Shown: one piece after another, positions 29,222 to 37,573 of the stretch
Layout: each line of letters starts with the position of its first letter
Position numbering within the stretch: the stretch's first letter is position 1
Assembly: GCF_002188635.1 (NCBI RefSeq)
Contig: NZ_NINX01000019.1
Span: 1 to 64,000 of the forward strand
Length of the DNA stretch: 64,000 bases
DNA from: Pigmentiphaga sp. NML030171
Lineage (GTDB): Bacteria > Pseudomonadota > Gammaproteobacteria > Burkholderiales > Burkholderiaceae_B
Direction: 5' to 3'
Position numbers and translations under genes: made by a program
Notes under the pieces: generated by a model
Told to the model about the DNA's origin: nothing
The model's database searches: none
Seen by the model: only the letters and a program-made list of their open reading frames with translations

Positions 29222-29614
29222 TTACTTGGCCATGTCGCGGGCGCGCTGGGCCAGGCTGGGATTCTGCTCGACGGCCTGGCCGATGCCGTTGAACTCGTCC
29301 ACCGTCAGGCCTTCGCGGTGCACGGCGTCGACCATCTTGTCATCGGCCTCCTTGTGCACCTGCTGCTGCGACGCGGCGTCCGTCGCGGCGTTGAGCCGCG
29401 GCGTGTACTCCTGCGAAATCATGGCCACCTTCTGCGCGGCGCTCACGAACTTGCGCAGTTGATCGTCCGACACATTGGCCGCGGGCTGGGGCTGCGTGGG
29501 CATCGCGCCCTGCGCGGGATCCGGCGCGGGCGCCTGCTGCGGGGCCTGCGCCATCGCGGCCGACGCCATCGCGATCAGGCAGGCGCCCACGGCGGGGACA
29601 TAGCTTCGTTTCAT
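29222..29614 (-). CDS. Secreted DUF4168-like protein
   Basis: A 130-residue exported protein: signal peptide to AMAQA, a Pro/Gln-rich hinge (QAPQQAPAPDPAQ), then a helical domain with DDQLRKFVSAAQKVAMISQEYTP and, later, VHREGLTVDEFNGIGQAVEQNP. The pattern of helices with a conserved FN.I motif matches the DUF4168 family, which has no known function. The start at 29614 is the first Met of the signal peptide; the frame upstream is only an overlap. Confidence 0.75.
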   Translation of the reverse strand: MKRSYVPAVGACLIAMASAAMAQAPQQAPAPDPAQGAMPTQPQPAANVSDDQLRKFVSAAQKVAMISQEYTPRLNAATDAASQQQVHKEADDKMVDAVHREGLTVDEFNGIGQAVEQNPSLAQRARDMAK

Positions 29615-29850
29615 GGCAATCTCCAAATGGGGTTCCTGGTGCCACCATCCTGCCAAAACCAGGCCGGGCGCCGGGTTGCCGTATGTATGCGAGAAAGCGC
29701 CACGGGCCTCACAGGCCGTAACATCCACGCCCCGCGCGGCCGTCATCCTTGCCATGGACGAGCCCCGGGGTGCCGCCGCACCAGGGTCTGGGGCCGGCAC
29801 CTTCCGACGCCCCCGGCGCCGATGCGGGCCGCCGGCCGCGATGCCGACGC
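29615..29850. other. Intergenic region, no gene seen
   Basis: This 236-bp gap lies between the DUF4168-like gene start and the end of the DHA2 exporter gene, both on the minus strand. I find no convincing frame on either strand. It should carry the promoter for the secreted protein; a small dyad (GGCCTCACAGGCC) is present near 29705. Confidence 0.4.
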
Positions 29851-31317
29851 TTACATCTTGGCGGCGGGACGGCTCGCGCGTCCCACGGTAGTGGGCGGTA
29901 TCCAGACCGTGGCGGCCATGACCAGCAACGAGATGACCAGCACCGCCCAGAACGTCATGTGCAGGGAGTCCTGCATGGCGGCCTGGATGACGGGATTGGC
30001 GCCGGCGGATTCCAGCGCGCGCTTGAGCTGCTCCGAGGAGATGGGCGCATCGCTGGTGGCCCGGGCCAGTCCGAAGTTGAACACCGCGCCCAGCGCGGTC
30101 GCTCCCAGGGTGCTGCCCAGGTTGCGCGCGAAGATGTTGGAGGCGGTCGCGCTGCCGCGGTCGGACACGTCCACGATCTCCTGGATCAGCACCAGCGAGC
30201 AAACGCCCATGAAGCCCATGCCCAGGCCCACGATCAGCGAGCCCGCTCCCGCCAGCACCGGCGAATTGTCCGGCGACAGCAGCAGGAATGCGCAGGCCCC
30301 GATCGGCACCAGTATGCTGCCCAGGAGCAGCATGGGGCGCAGGCCGTAGCGGGGAAACGCCTTGGCCGCCACGGTGGACCCCAGCGGCCAGCCCACCATG
30401 ATCATGGTCAGCGCCAGCCCCGCCACCACCGGCGTGCGGTGCTGCACGCTCTGCACGTACATGGGCAGGAAGGTCGTCAGCCCCATGATCACCATGCTTC
30501 CCAGCAGCATCGCCACGTTCGCCGCCGCCACCGGACGCCGGCTCCACAAGGCGAAGGACACCACGGGATGCTCGGCGCGCCGCTCCTGCAGCACGAACAG
30601 GACCAGGCAGACGACGAAGGCGCCGGCCGCCATCCACGCGCGCGAGGCCTGGCCGTCGCCGGCGTCGGTCAGGGCGATCATCAGTGCCGCCACGGTGGCC
30701 GTGAACAGCGCGGCGCCGGTCACGTCGATGGACATCGGCCGCCGCTCACGCTGTTCATGCAGGAAGAACACGAAGCCCGCCGTGGCCAGGAGGCCCAGCG
30801 GCACGTTCATCCAGAAGATCCAGGCCCACGAGAACTGGTGGATGATGAGCGCCCCCAGCATGGGGCCCAGCACGCCGGAAATCGCCCATACGCTGGCCAG
30901 GTATCCCTGGACCTTGCCGCGCTCGCGCACCGGATACAGGTCGGCCACGATGGTCATGCCCACCGGCTGTATCGCGCCCGCCCCTATGCCCTGGATGAGC
31001 CGGAAGACGATCATCGAGGGCATGGACCATGCGAAGCCCGCCAGTATCGAGCCCAGCAGGAACGCGGCGATGCCGGCCAGCATCATCGGCTTGCGGCCAT
31101 AGATGTCGGAAAGCTTGCCGAACACCACGGTCATCGCGGTCTGGGTCAGGAGGAAGGACGCGAACACCCAGCTGTACAGCTTCAGTCCGCCCAAGTCCCC
31201 GGCTATCTGCGGCATGGCGGTCGCCACGATGGTGGCCTCGATGGCGATCATGAACATGGAGGCCATCACCGAGGCAATGACGAGGGGGCGCGAGGAACGT
31301 GATACGGCGGAAGACAC
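29851..31317 (-). CDS. MFS multidrug exporter, DHA2 (EmrB/QacA) type
   Basis: A 488-residue protein with about 14 hydrophobic segments. Motif A between helices 2 and 3 reads GKLSDIYGRKPMML, and motif C-like GVLGPMLGALIIH follows in helix 5, both typical of DHA2 drug-proton antiporters. N-terminal helix 1 reads MASMFMIAIEATIVATAMPQ. The start is uncertain: GTG at 31317 gives a normal short N-terminus; GTG at 31374 is also in frame; the first ATG (31266) would cut helix 1. No membrane-fusion partner or adjacent regulator is seen. Confidence 0.82.
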   Translation of the reverse strand: MSSAVSRSSRPLVIASVMASMFMIAIEATIVATAMPQIAGDLGGLKLYSWVFASFLLTQTAMTVVFGKLSDIYGRKPMMLAGIAAFLLGSILAGFAWSMPSMIVFRLIQGIGAGAIQPVGMTIVADLYPVRERGKVQGYLASVWAISGVLGPMLGALIIHQFSWAWIFWMNVPLGLLATAGFVFFLHEQRERRPMSIDVTGAALFTATVAALMIALTDAGDGQASRAWMAAGAFVVCLVLFVLQERRAEHPVVSFALWSRRPVAAANVAMLLGSMVIMGLTTFLPMYVQSVQHRTPVVAGLALTMIMVGWPLGSTVAAKAFPRYGLRPMLLLGSILVPIGACAFLLLSPDNSPVLAGAGSLIVGLGMGFMGVCSLVLIQEIVDVSDRGSATASNIFARNLGSTLGATALGAVFNFGLARATSDAPISSEQLKRALESAGANPVIQAAMQDSLHMTFWAVLVISLLVMAATVWIPPTTVGRASRPAAKM

Positions 31318-31553
31318 GATGCGGAATCCGTTGCGTAAGAGGTGGCCCGGTCGGGCCCGACGAGTGTAGAGCACGAGGCTGGATCCCGGAAATGCGGCAT
31401 GTCAGCCGCTTGTCAGGATCGTGATCGGCAACCCGTTGTCAGCAGCGGTATCGGCCATTGGTTCGCGTCGCCAACCTGGTATACGCTTGAGCAGCATCCG
31501 GCGAGCGGCCCCGGCCCTTCACCGGACCATCCAAGCCGTCAAGGAGATCAAAC

Positions 31554-32012
31554 ATGTCGACCGCTGCCCCCCGTCTTGCCGCCATCGCCCTGGGCCTGTT
31601 CCTGGGAGCCTCCACCGCCGCCCAGGCCCAGCTTCTGGATTCCGTCAAGGGCGCGCTGGGCGGCGGCGGCCAGCAATCGTCGGGCGGCGGAGGATCGCTG
31701 CTGGGCGGCCTGGGCGGCGCGTCCATGCCCTCGCTGGGTTCGGTCGGCACCGGCAACATCACGGGCATCCTGACCTATTGCGCGAAGAACAATTATCTCG
31801 GCGGCGGCGCGTCGTCCGTCAAGGACAAGCTGCTGGGCAAGCTGGGCGGCGAACAGCAGGCCCAGTCCGATCCCGGCTATCGCGAGGGACTGAGCGGCAT
31901 CCTGGGCGGCAACAGCGGGCAGAAGATGGAGCTGGGAGGCGGCGGGCTCAAGCAGCAGATCACCGAAAAGGTCTGCGACCAGGTGCTGGAATACGGCCAG
32001 TCGCTGCTGTAG
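31554..32012 (+). CDS. Secreted DUF2501-family protein (YjjA-like)
   Basis: A 152-residue exported protein with a signal peptide ending AQAQ, then a Gly-rich stretch (about 36-56) and a conserved C-terminal part with ILTYCAKNNYLGG, SVKDKLLGKLGG and KVCDQVLEYGQSLL. The two Cys residues could form a disulfide. The pattern matches the DUF2501/YjjA family of unknown role. AAGGAGA precedes the ATG. The 236 bp before it hold its promoter and nothing else I can support. Confidence 0.82.
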   Translation: MSTAAPRLAAIALGLFLGASTAAQAQLLDSVKGALGGGGQQSSGGGGSLLGGLGGASMPSLGSVGTGNITGILTYCAKNNYLGGGASSVKDKLLGKLGGEQQAQSDPGYREGLSGILGGNSGQKMELGGGGLKQQITEKVCDQVLEYGQSLL

Positions 32013-32064
32013 GGCCGGCACGAAAGGCCTGCTCCATGCCTTGACTCACGCCGAGGCACGAAAA

Positions 32065-32093
32065 ATGCGGGAGGGCGCGGCACCATCCCGCAT
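32065..32093 (-). terminator. Minus-facing intrinsic-terminator-like hairpin
   Basis: ATGCGGGA at 32065-32072 pairs with TCCCGCAT at 32086-32093. Read on the minus strand, the stem is followed by five Ts, the form of an intrinsic terminator. Yet both neighbouring genes are on the plus strand. It may stop antisense transcription from the long gene that follows. Confidence 0.4.
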
Positions 32094-32117
32094 GACTCGT
32101 CCCGGAGCCGGCCGTCA

Positions 32118-34235
32118 ATGGAACATGCCTGGCAATTCTTCCGCGCGGGCGGCGTCGATCAGGTATCGATCCGCTCGGGCGCCGATGTATGCCATCTCGA
32201 TCAGCTGGATCAGAAATTATGGGTGGCGCTGGCCTGCCCCACGCGCGGCATCGAGTTCGACCCCCGCACCCTCGACCTGATCGATACCGATGCGGACGGC
32301 CGCATCCGCCCCCCCGAACTGCTGGCCGCGTGCCGGTGGACATGCGAGCGGCTGCGTGATCCGGACCGGCTGCTGCAAGGCGGCGACACGCTGGCGCTGG
32401 ACGCCCTGTCCAACGGCGAAGCAGGCATACAACTGGCCGAGGAAGCCCGCCACATCCTGCAATTGCTGGGCAAGCCGGGCGATACCATCGGCCTGGCCGA
32501 CGTCGCCGATCGCAGTCGCCTGCTCGCGGCCATGCGCTTCAACGGCGATGGCGTCATCACGGAAGACACGGCGGAAGCGCCCGCGGTCCGCGCCGCGATC
32601 CGCCGCATCATGGAGACCCATGGCGGCGTAGAGGGGCTGGACGGCAAGCCTGGCACGGACCGGGCGCGCGCCGACGCCTTCTTCGCCGAGGCCGCGGCGA
32701 TCCGCCAATGGCGCGACAAGGTGTCGGGAGACCGCTCCGTCGTGCCGCTGGGCGACGACACCCCTGCGGCGATCCAGGCCGTGAACGCGGTACAGGCCAA
32801 GATCGAGGACTATTACGCGCGCTGCCGCCTGGCGGGCTACGACCGCCGGGCGGCTTCCGCACTGAACCCCTCGCAGGAGGAATACCGCAAGCTGTACGAC
32901 GAGGCGCTGACCCTGGGTTCGGATCACATCGCCCGCCTGCCGCTGGCGGCCATCGCGGCCGATCGTCCGCTGCCGCTGCGCGACGGCGTCAATCCCGCCT
33001 GGGCGCAGGCACTCGAGACCTTCCGTACCCGTGCCGCGGAACCCCTGCTGGGCACGCCGCTCGACACCCTGCCGGAGCCGGCGTGGCGGCAGTTGATGGC
33101 GCGGCTGGAACCGGCCCGGAACTGGCTGGCCGCCAAGCCGCAGACACGGCTCGACGCCGTGGCCGTGGCCGACCTCATGGCCATGCTGGAGGACGGCACC
33201 GAAGCAGCGGTCAAATCCCTGCTCGACGCCGACGAGAAGATCGAGCCGCGCACCACGCGCATGGGCGATCTGGAAAAACTGCTGCGCTTCCAGCGCGACC
33301 TCGCGCACCTGCTCGACAACTTCGTCTCGTTCAAGGACTTCTACCGCCGCGAAGGCGCGATCTTCCAGGCCGGCACCCTGTACCTGGACGCGCGCAGCTG
33401 CGAGCTGACGGTGCGCGTCGAGGACGCGGCCCGCCATGCGGCCCTGGCTGGCCTGGCCAAGGCCTACCTCGTCTACTGCGATTGCCGCCGCCAGGCGGAG
33501 AAAATCACCATCGTCGCGGCGGTCACGGCCGGCGACGTGGACTTTCTTTTCGTCGGCCGCAACGGCGTGTTCTACGACCGCCAGGGCCGCGACTGGGACG
33601 CCACCATCGTCAAGATCATCGAGAACCCCACCAGCATCGCGCAGGCCTTCTTCTCTCCGTACAAGAAGTTCGTACGCATGATCGAGGAACAGGTCGCCAG
33701 GCGCGCCGCCGCCAGCGACGAGGCGGCGCAGGGCAAGCTGGGCTCGCTCGCGGCCAACCTGGTCACCGCCGACAGGAAGGACGGGACGGCACGGCCAGCC
33801 ACGCCGGGCAAGGTCGACGTGGGCACCGTGGCCGCGCTGGGCGTCGCGCTCGGCAGCATCAGCACGGTCCTGGTGGCGGTCTTCACCAAGTTCGTGGACC
33901 TGGGCTGGTGGATACCGGTGGCGCTGCTGGGCATCGTCCTGAGCATCTCCGGCCCCAGCGTGCTCATCGCCTGGCTCAAGCTGCGCCAGCGCAGCCTGGG
34001 CCCGCTGCTGGACGCCAGCGGCTGGGCCATCAATGGCCGCATGAAGATCAACGTCAAGCTGGGCGGCTCGCTCTCCCGCATGGCGCGCATCCCGCCGGAC
34101 GCGGGACGCAACCTGCGCGATCCCTTCGCCGAGCGGCACGGCAAGGCCTGGGGCCTGGCCATCGTCCTGGCCCTGGTCGCGCTGGCCTGGCTGGCCTGGC
34201 GCGCGGGACTGCTGGATACGGTCCCGGCGATATAA
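32118..34235 (+). CDS. Uncharacterised membrane protein with an EF-hand calcium-binding loop
   Basis: A 705-residue protein I do not recognise. Near the N-terminus residues 56-67 form a textbook EF-hand loop: Asp56, Asp58, Asp60, Gly61, Ile63 and Glu67 at the exact canonical positions. A second, degenerate loop (FNGDGVIT) follows at about 141-148. A large soluble region of about 420 residues, helix-rich by eye, follows, including the conserved-looking segment FLFVGRNGVFYDRQGRDWD. Near the C-terminus are two hydrophobic segments (about 572-600 and 605-630) and a last one at about 678-698. No signal peptide, so the long N-terminal part is probably cytoplasmic. It stands alone between the DUF2501 gene and the ABC importer operon. 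Confidence 0.8.
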   Translation: MEHAWQFFRAGGVDQVSIRSGADVCHLDQLDQKLWVALACPTRGIEFDPRTLDLIDTDADGRIRPPELLAACRWTCERLRDPDRLLQGGDTLALDALSNGEAGIQLAEEARHILQLLGKPGDTIGLADVADRSRLLAAMRFNGDGVITEDTAEAPAVRAAIRRIMETHGGVEGLDGKPGTDRARADAFFAEAAAIRQWRDKVSGDRSVVPLGDDTPAAIQAVNAVQAKIEDYYARCRLAGYDRRAASALNPSQEEYRKLYDEALTLGSDHIARLPLAAIAADRPLPLRDGVNPAWAQALETFRTRAAEPLLGTPLDTLPEPAWRQLMARLEPARNWLAAKPQTRLDAVAVADLMAMLEDGTEAAVKSLLDADEKIEPRTTRMGDLEKLLRFQRDLAHLLDNFVSFKDFYRREGAIFQAGTLYLDARSCELTVRVEDAARHAALAGLAKAYLVYCDCRRQAEKITIVAAVTAGDVDFLFVGRNGVFYDRQGRDWDATIVKIIENPTSIAQAFFSPYKKFVRMIEEQVARRAAASDEAAQGKLGSLAANLVTADRKDGTARPATPGKVDVGTVAALGVALGSISTVLVAVFTKFVDLGWWIPVALLGIVLSISGPSVLIAWLKLRQRSLGPLLDASGWAINGRMKINVKLGGSLSRMARIPPDAGRNLRDPFAERHGKAWGLAIVLALVALAWLAWRAGLLDTVPAI

Positions 34236-34358
34236 GCTTATTAGTAACAATACGTTGATGTTTTATTGACGAAAGCATAACGTTTACCTCCATCCACAGC
34301 CCCGCCGGCCTTCGCGCCGCCGCGGAGCCGTTCCTCCACCATCGACCCGAGAACCGAC
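34236..34358 (+). promoter_or_regulatory. AT-rich promoter region of the ABC importer operon
   Basis: The first 50 bp (34236-34285) is strongly AT-rich and includes ATAAGCTTAT, TTGATG at 34255-34260 and CATAAC at 34276-34281 with a short 15-bp spacing, plus TTGACG at 34266-34271. One of these probably forms the promoter for the long operon starting at 34359. No firm -10 can be assigned. Confidence 0.4.
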
Positions 34359-35486
34359 GTGCCGACGCGACTCCCCTTCCGCCGCCTGCTGGCGGCCACC
34401 GCTGCCTCCGGCCTGTTGTCCGCCCCCGCCCTGGCCGCGGAACCGCCGATCACCGTCGGCCTGTTCACCCACTTGTCCGGCAACTTCGCCGAATACGGCG
34501 CGAGCTTCAAGAACGCCATCGAGCTCTATCTGGACAAGGTCAATGCCGACGGCGGCATCAATGGCCGCCCGATCAGGCTGGTGGTCGAGGACGACCGCAA
34601 TTCGCCGCAGGAAGCCGCCACCGTGGCGCGCAAGATCGTGGCCACGCCCGGCGTGGTGCTGGCCATCGGTTCCTGGTCGACCACGGCGTCGCTGGCGGCG
34701 GCGCCCATCTTCACCGAGGCGAAGATCGCGCAGATCAGCCCCACCTCGTCGCACCCGGACTTCAGCAAGCAGAGCCCGTATCAGTTCCGGCAGAACAATA
34801 CCGACGACGTGCTGGCCCAGTACAACGCCGACACCATCCACAAGCAGCTCAAGGCCAACCGCATCGTCATCCCGTACTCGCAGGACGACTGGGGCCTGTT
34901 CACCGTCAAGGCCACCTCGGCCGCCATCGAGAAGGACGGCGGCAAGGTGCTGCTGACCGAGGCCGTGATGCCCAACGCCCGGGACTTCCGGCCGCTGGTC
35001 AGCAAGATCAAGTCGCTCAAGCCCGACGGCGTCTTCCTGGCCCTGCCCTACCAGGAAGCCTCGATCTTCATCCAGCAGCTGCGCCAAGCCGGCGTCGACA
35101 TTCCGGTGGGCGGCGGCGTGCCGCTGACCTCGCCCAAGTTCATCGAACTGGCGGGCAAGGCCGCCGAGGGCGTGGTCGTCCACAGCATCTTCTTCGCCGG
35201 CGATCCGTCCAAGAAGGCCTTCGTCGACGCCTACCGCGCCAAGTACAACCGTACGCCCGACCAGTTCGCCGCGCTGGCCTACGACGCAGCCGGCGTGGGC
35301 GTGGCCGCCATCCGCCGCGTCGTGCAATCGGGCAAGCCGCTGACCGGGCAGAGCGTGCGCGACGAACTGGCGGGCGGCCCCGCCTACGAGGGCGTCACCG
35401 GCGTGACCAAGTACGAGAACGGCAACGTCCGCAAGGCGCCCACTTTCCTGGTGATACGCAACGGCGAATTCCAACTGAACAAGTAA
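34359..35486 (+). CDS. ABC transporter substrate-binding protein, LivK/branched-chain type
   Basis: A 375-residue periplasmic binding protein: twin-Arg-poor signal peptide (LPFRRLLAATAASGLLSAPALA) then EPPITVGLFTHLSGNFAEYGASFKNAIELYLDKVNADGG, typical for the type 1 branched-chain amino acid receptor family. The later CCC-like hinge segments IGSWSTTASLAAAPIF and FAALAYDAAGVGVAAI fit. The start is a GTG at 34359. These receptors also bind amides, aromatic acids and other small organic acids, so the name says little about the substrate. First gene of the 11-kb operon ending at 45,495. Confidence 0.88.
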   Translation: MPTRLPFRRLLAATAASGLLSAPALAAEPPITVGLFTHLSGNFAEYGASFKNAIELYLDKVNADGGINGRPIRLVVEDDRNSPQEAATVARKIVATPGVVLAIGSWSTTASLAAAPIFTEAKIAQISPTSSHPDFSKQSPYQFRQNNTDDVLAQYNADTIHKQLKANRIVIPYSQDDWGLFTVKATSAAIEKDGGKVLLTEAVMPNARDFRPLVSKIKSLKPDGVFLALPYQEASIFIQQLRQAGVDIPVGGGVPLTSPKFIELAGKAAEGVVVHSIFFAGDPSKKAFVDAYRAKYNRTPDQFAALAYDAAGVGVAAIRRVVQSGKPLTGQSVRDELAGGPAYEGVTGVTKYENGNVRKAPTFLVIRNGEFQLNK

Positions 35487-35562
35487 TTTCCTTCAGCGCC
35501 TGCCGCCGGCCCGCCTCACGGCGCGGCCGGCGCAGCCTTTTCCGGCCACCGCACTCATTCCC

Positions 35563-37443
35563 ATGCTCGAATTATTCGCCAGCCAGATTCTGAACGGCCT
35601 GGCCATCGGCCAGGTCTACGCCCTGATCGCGCTCGGCTTCTCGCTGGTGTTCGGCGTCTCCAATCTCATCAATTTCGCGCAGGGCGCGCTGTTCATGCTG
35701 GGCGCCTTCATCGCCTTCACCGGCGTGGCCGTGCTGCAACTGCCGCTGCCGGTCGCGGCCACCGGTTCGGTGCTGATCGTCGCGCTGCTGGGCATGCTGC
35801 TCGAACGGGTGGCGCTGCGGCCGCTGGAGAACGCGCCGTACATCGCCCCGGTGCTGTCCACGCTGGCGATCAGCCTCATCATCGAACAACTGGCCGAGAT
35901 CATCTGGTCTCCCGAGAGCCAGTCCTTCCCGGTGTCGTTCGACGAAGCCACCTACTACTTCGGCAACGCCTACATCACCAGCACCGACCTGCTGATCTTC
36001 GGCTTCGGCGCGCTGGCCACGCTGGCCCTGACGCTGTTCCTGTCGCGCTCGTGGTGGGGCCGCGCGCTGCGCGCCACCGCGCAGGATCGCGACGCGGCGG
36101 CACAACTGGGCGTGCGCACCGGCAGCGTGCGGCAACTGGCCTTCGCCCTGGCTGGCGCCCTGGGCGCCTTGAGCGGCGTGCTGGTCGCGCTGTATTTCAA
36201 GAGCGTATTCCCGCAGATGGGGCTGCCCTTCGGCCTGAAGGGCTTCGCCGCGGCGCTGCTGGGCGGGCTTACCAGCACGCCGGGAGCGGTGCTGGGCGGC
36301 CTGCTGCTGGGCGTGGTCGAGACGCTGGCCAGCGCCTACGTCGGCGAAGGATCGCGCGACCTGGTGGCGTTCTGCCTGGTGCTGGTCTTCCTGGTGTTCC
36401 GGCCGCACGGGCTGCTGGGCGACCGTCGCCTGGACGCGCTGGGCGGCGCCAGCGGCGCGGCGGGCGCCATGCCGACCACCAGCGTGCTGGCCTCGTTCTC
36501 CAGCCAGCGCGGCGCCGTGCGCGCCTGGGAACTCCCGCCCTGGGGCTTCCTGGCGGCAGCAGCCGTGCTGGCGCTGCTGCCGGCGCTCACGCAGAACGCC
36601 TATTTTCTGCAGGCCGTGGTCTACGCCATGATCTTCGCCCTGCTGGTGGCCAGCGTCACGCTGGTCTCCGGGGCGCTGGGCGTGCTGTCCATCGGACATA
36701 CGGCCTTCTACGGCGTGGGCGCCTACGCGGTCGGGCTGCTGGCCCGCAATGCCGGCTGGCCGGCCGAGGCCGCGCTGATCGGCGCCGCCGCGGCCACCGC
36801 CTGTGTGGCGGTGGTGGCTGCCCTGCCGCTGCTCAAGCTCAGCGGCCACACGGCCGCGCTGGGCACGCTGGCCGTCGGGCAGATCGGCTATCTGGTGTTC
36901 ATGAGCTGGCTGGACGTCACGCGCGGCCCCATGGGGTTCATCGGCATCCCGGCGCCCAGGCTGGCGCTGCTGGGCGGACTGCCGCTGCCGAGCCTGGCCG
37001 GCAAGTTCTGGCTGGTCGCGGCCGTGGCCGGGATCGCCCTGTTCCTGGCGCAGCGCCTATTGGACTCCGGCGTGGGCCGGGCCTGGCGCGGCATACGCGA
37101 GGACCGGCTGGCGGCGCATACCGCCGGACTGCCGGTGCGCCGCTACCTGCTCGTGGGCTTCGCGTGTTCCGGCCTGCTGGCGGGCCTGGCGGGCGGCCTG
37201 TTCGCCTACGTGCAGAGCGTGGTCAGCCCCGAGAGCTTCACCGTCAGCGCCTCCATCCTGCTGTTGACCATCGCGGTGCTGGGGGGGCTGGGCAACCTGA
37301 CCGGCGCGGCGCTGGCCGGCTTCGCGCTGACCCTGCTGCCGGAACTGCTGCGGCCCTTCGCCGAATGGCGCATGGTCGCCTACGGCCTGGCGCTGCTGAT
37401 CATGCTGCGCCTGCGTCCGCATGGCCTCCTCGGAGCAAGATGA
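35563..37443 (+). CDS. Fused LivH-LivM branched-chain-type ABC permease
   Basis: A 626-residue inner-membrane protein that joins two permeases usually encoded separately. The first half (about 1-290) is LivH-like, opening LNGLAIGQVYALIALGFSLVFGVSNLINFAQGALFMLG and containing the late LGGLTSTPGAVLGGLLLGVVETL, here split in two parts by my reading. A soluble linker of about 35 residues (GGASGAAGAMPTTSVLASFS) follows. The second half is LivM-like (SVTLVSGALGVLSIGHTAFYGVGAYAVG, later RAWRGIREDRLAAHTAGLPVRRY). Fusion fixes the subunit ratio. It is followed by a 130-bp gap with palindromes, then the ATPase genes. Confidence 0.9.
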   Translation: MLELFASQILNGLAIGQVYALIALGFSLVFGVSNLINFAQGALFMLGAFIAFTGVAVLQLPLPVAATGSVLIVALLGMLLERVALRPLENAPYIAPVLSTLAISLIIEQLAEIIWSPESQSFPVSFDEATYYFGNAYITSTDLLIFGFGALATLALTLFLSRSWWGRALRATAQDRDAAAQLGVRTGSVRQLAFALAGALGALSGVLVALYFKSVFPQMGLPFGLKGFAAALLGGLTSTPGAVLGGLLLGVVETLASAYVGEGSRDLVAFCLVLVFLVFRPHGLLGDRRLDALGGASGAAGAMPTTSVLASFSSQRGAVRAWELPPWGFLAAAAVLALLPALTQNAYFLQAVVYAMIFALLVASVTLVSGALGVLSIGHTAFYGVGAYAVGLLARNAGWPAEAALIGAAAATACVAVVAALPLLKLSGHTAALGTLAVGQIGYLVFMSWLDVTRGPMGFIGIPAPRLALLGGLPLPSLAGKFWLVAAVAGIALFLAQRLLDSGVGRAWRGIREDRLAAHTAGLPVRRYLLVGFACSGLLAGLAGGLFAYVQSVVSPESFTVSASILLLTIAVLGGLGNLTGAALAGFALTLLPELLRPFAEWRMVAYGLALLIMLRLRPHGLLGAR

Positions 37444-37573
37444 AACCCACCCCCTACGCGCTACGCGCGCCCCCTCAAGGGGGCGGCACTGGCGGACCGG
37501 CAAAGCCGGATCCGCTGTGTCCTCGATCGAAACACGCGTCGCAACGGACTCCTCTTTGCCATGAACGACTGAT
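37444..37573. repeat. Palindromic intergenic repeat (REP-like)
   Basis: The gap between the permease and the first ATPase gene holds TACGCGC twice in tandem (37455, 37462), the hairpin GCCCCCT-CA-AGGGGGC (37469-37484) and a second hairpin CCGGC-AAA-GCCGG (37497-37509). Elements of the form CCCCCTACGC...CGCCCCCTCAAGGGGGCG are familiar to me as dispersed repeats between genes in Bordetella and Achromobacter. It may stabilise the upstream permease message or separate its expression level from the ATPases. Copy number could not be checked here; only one copy is in the window. Confidence 0.55.
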
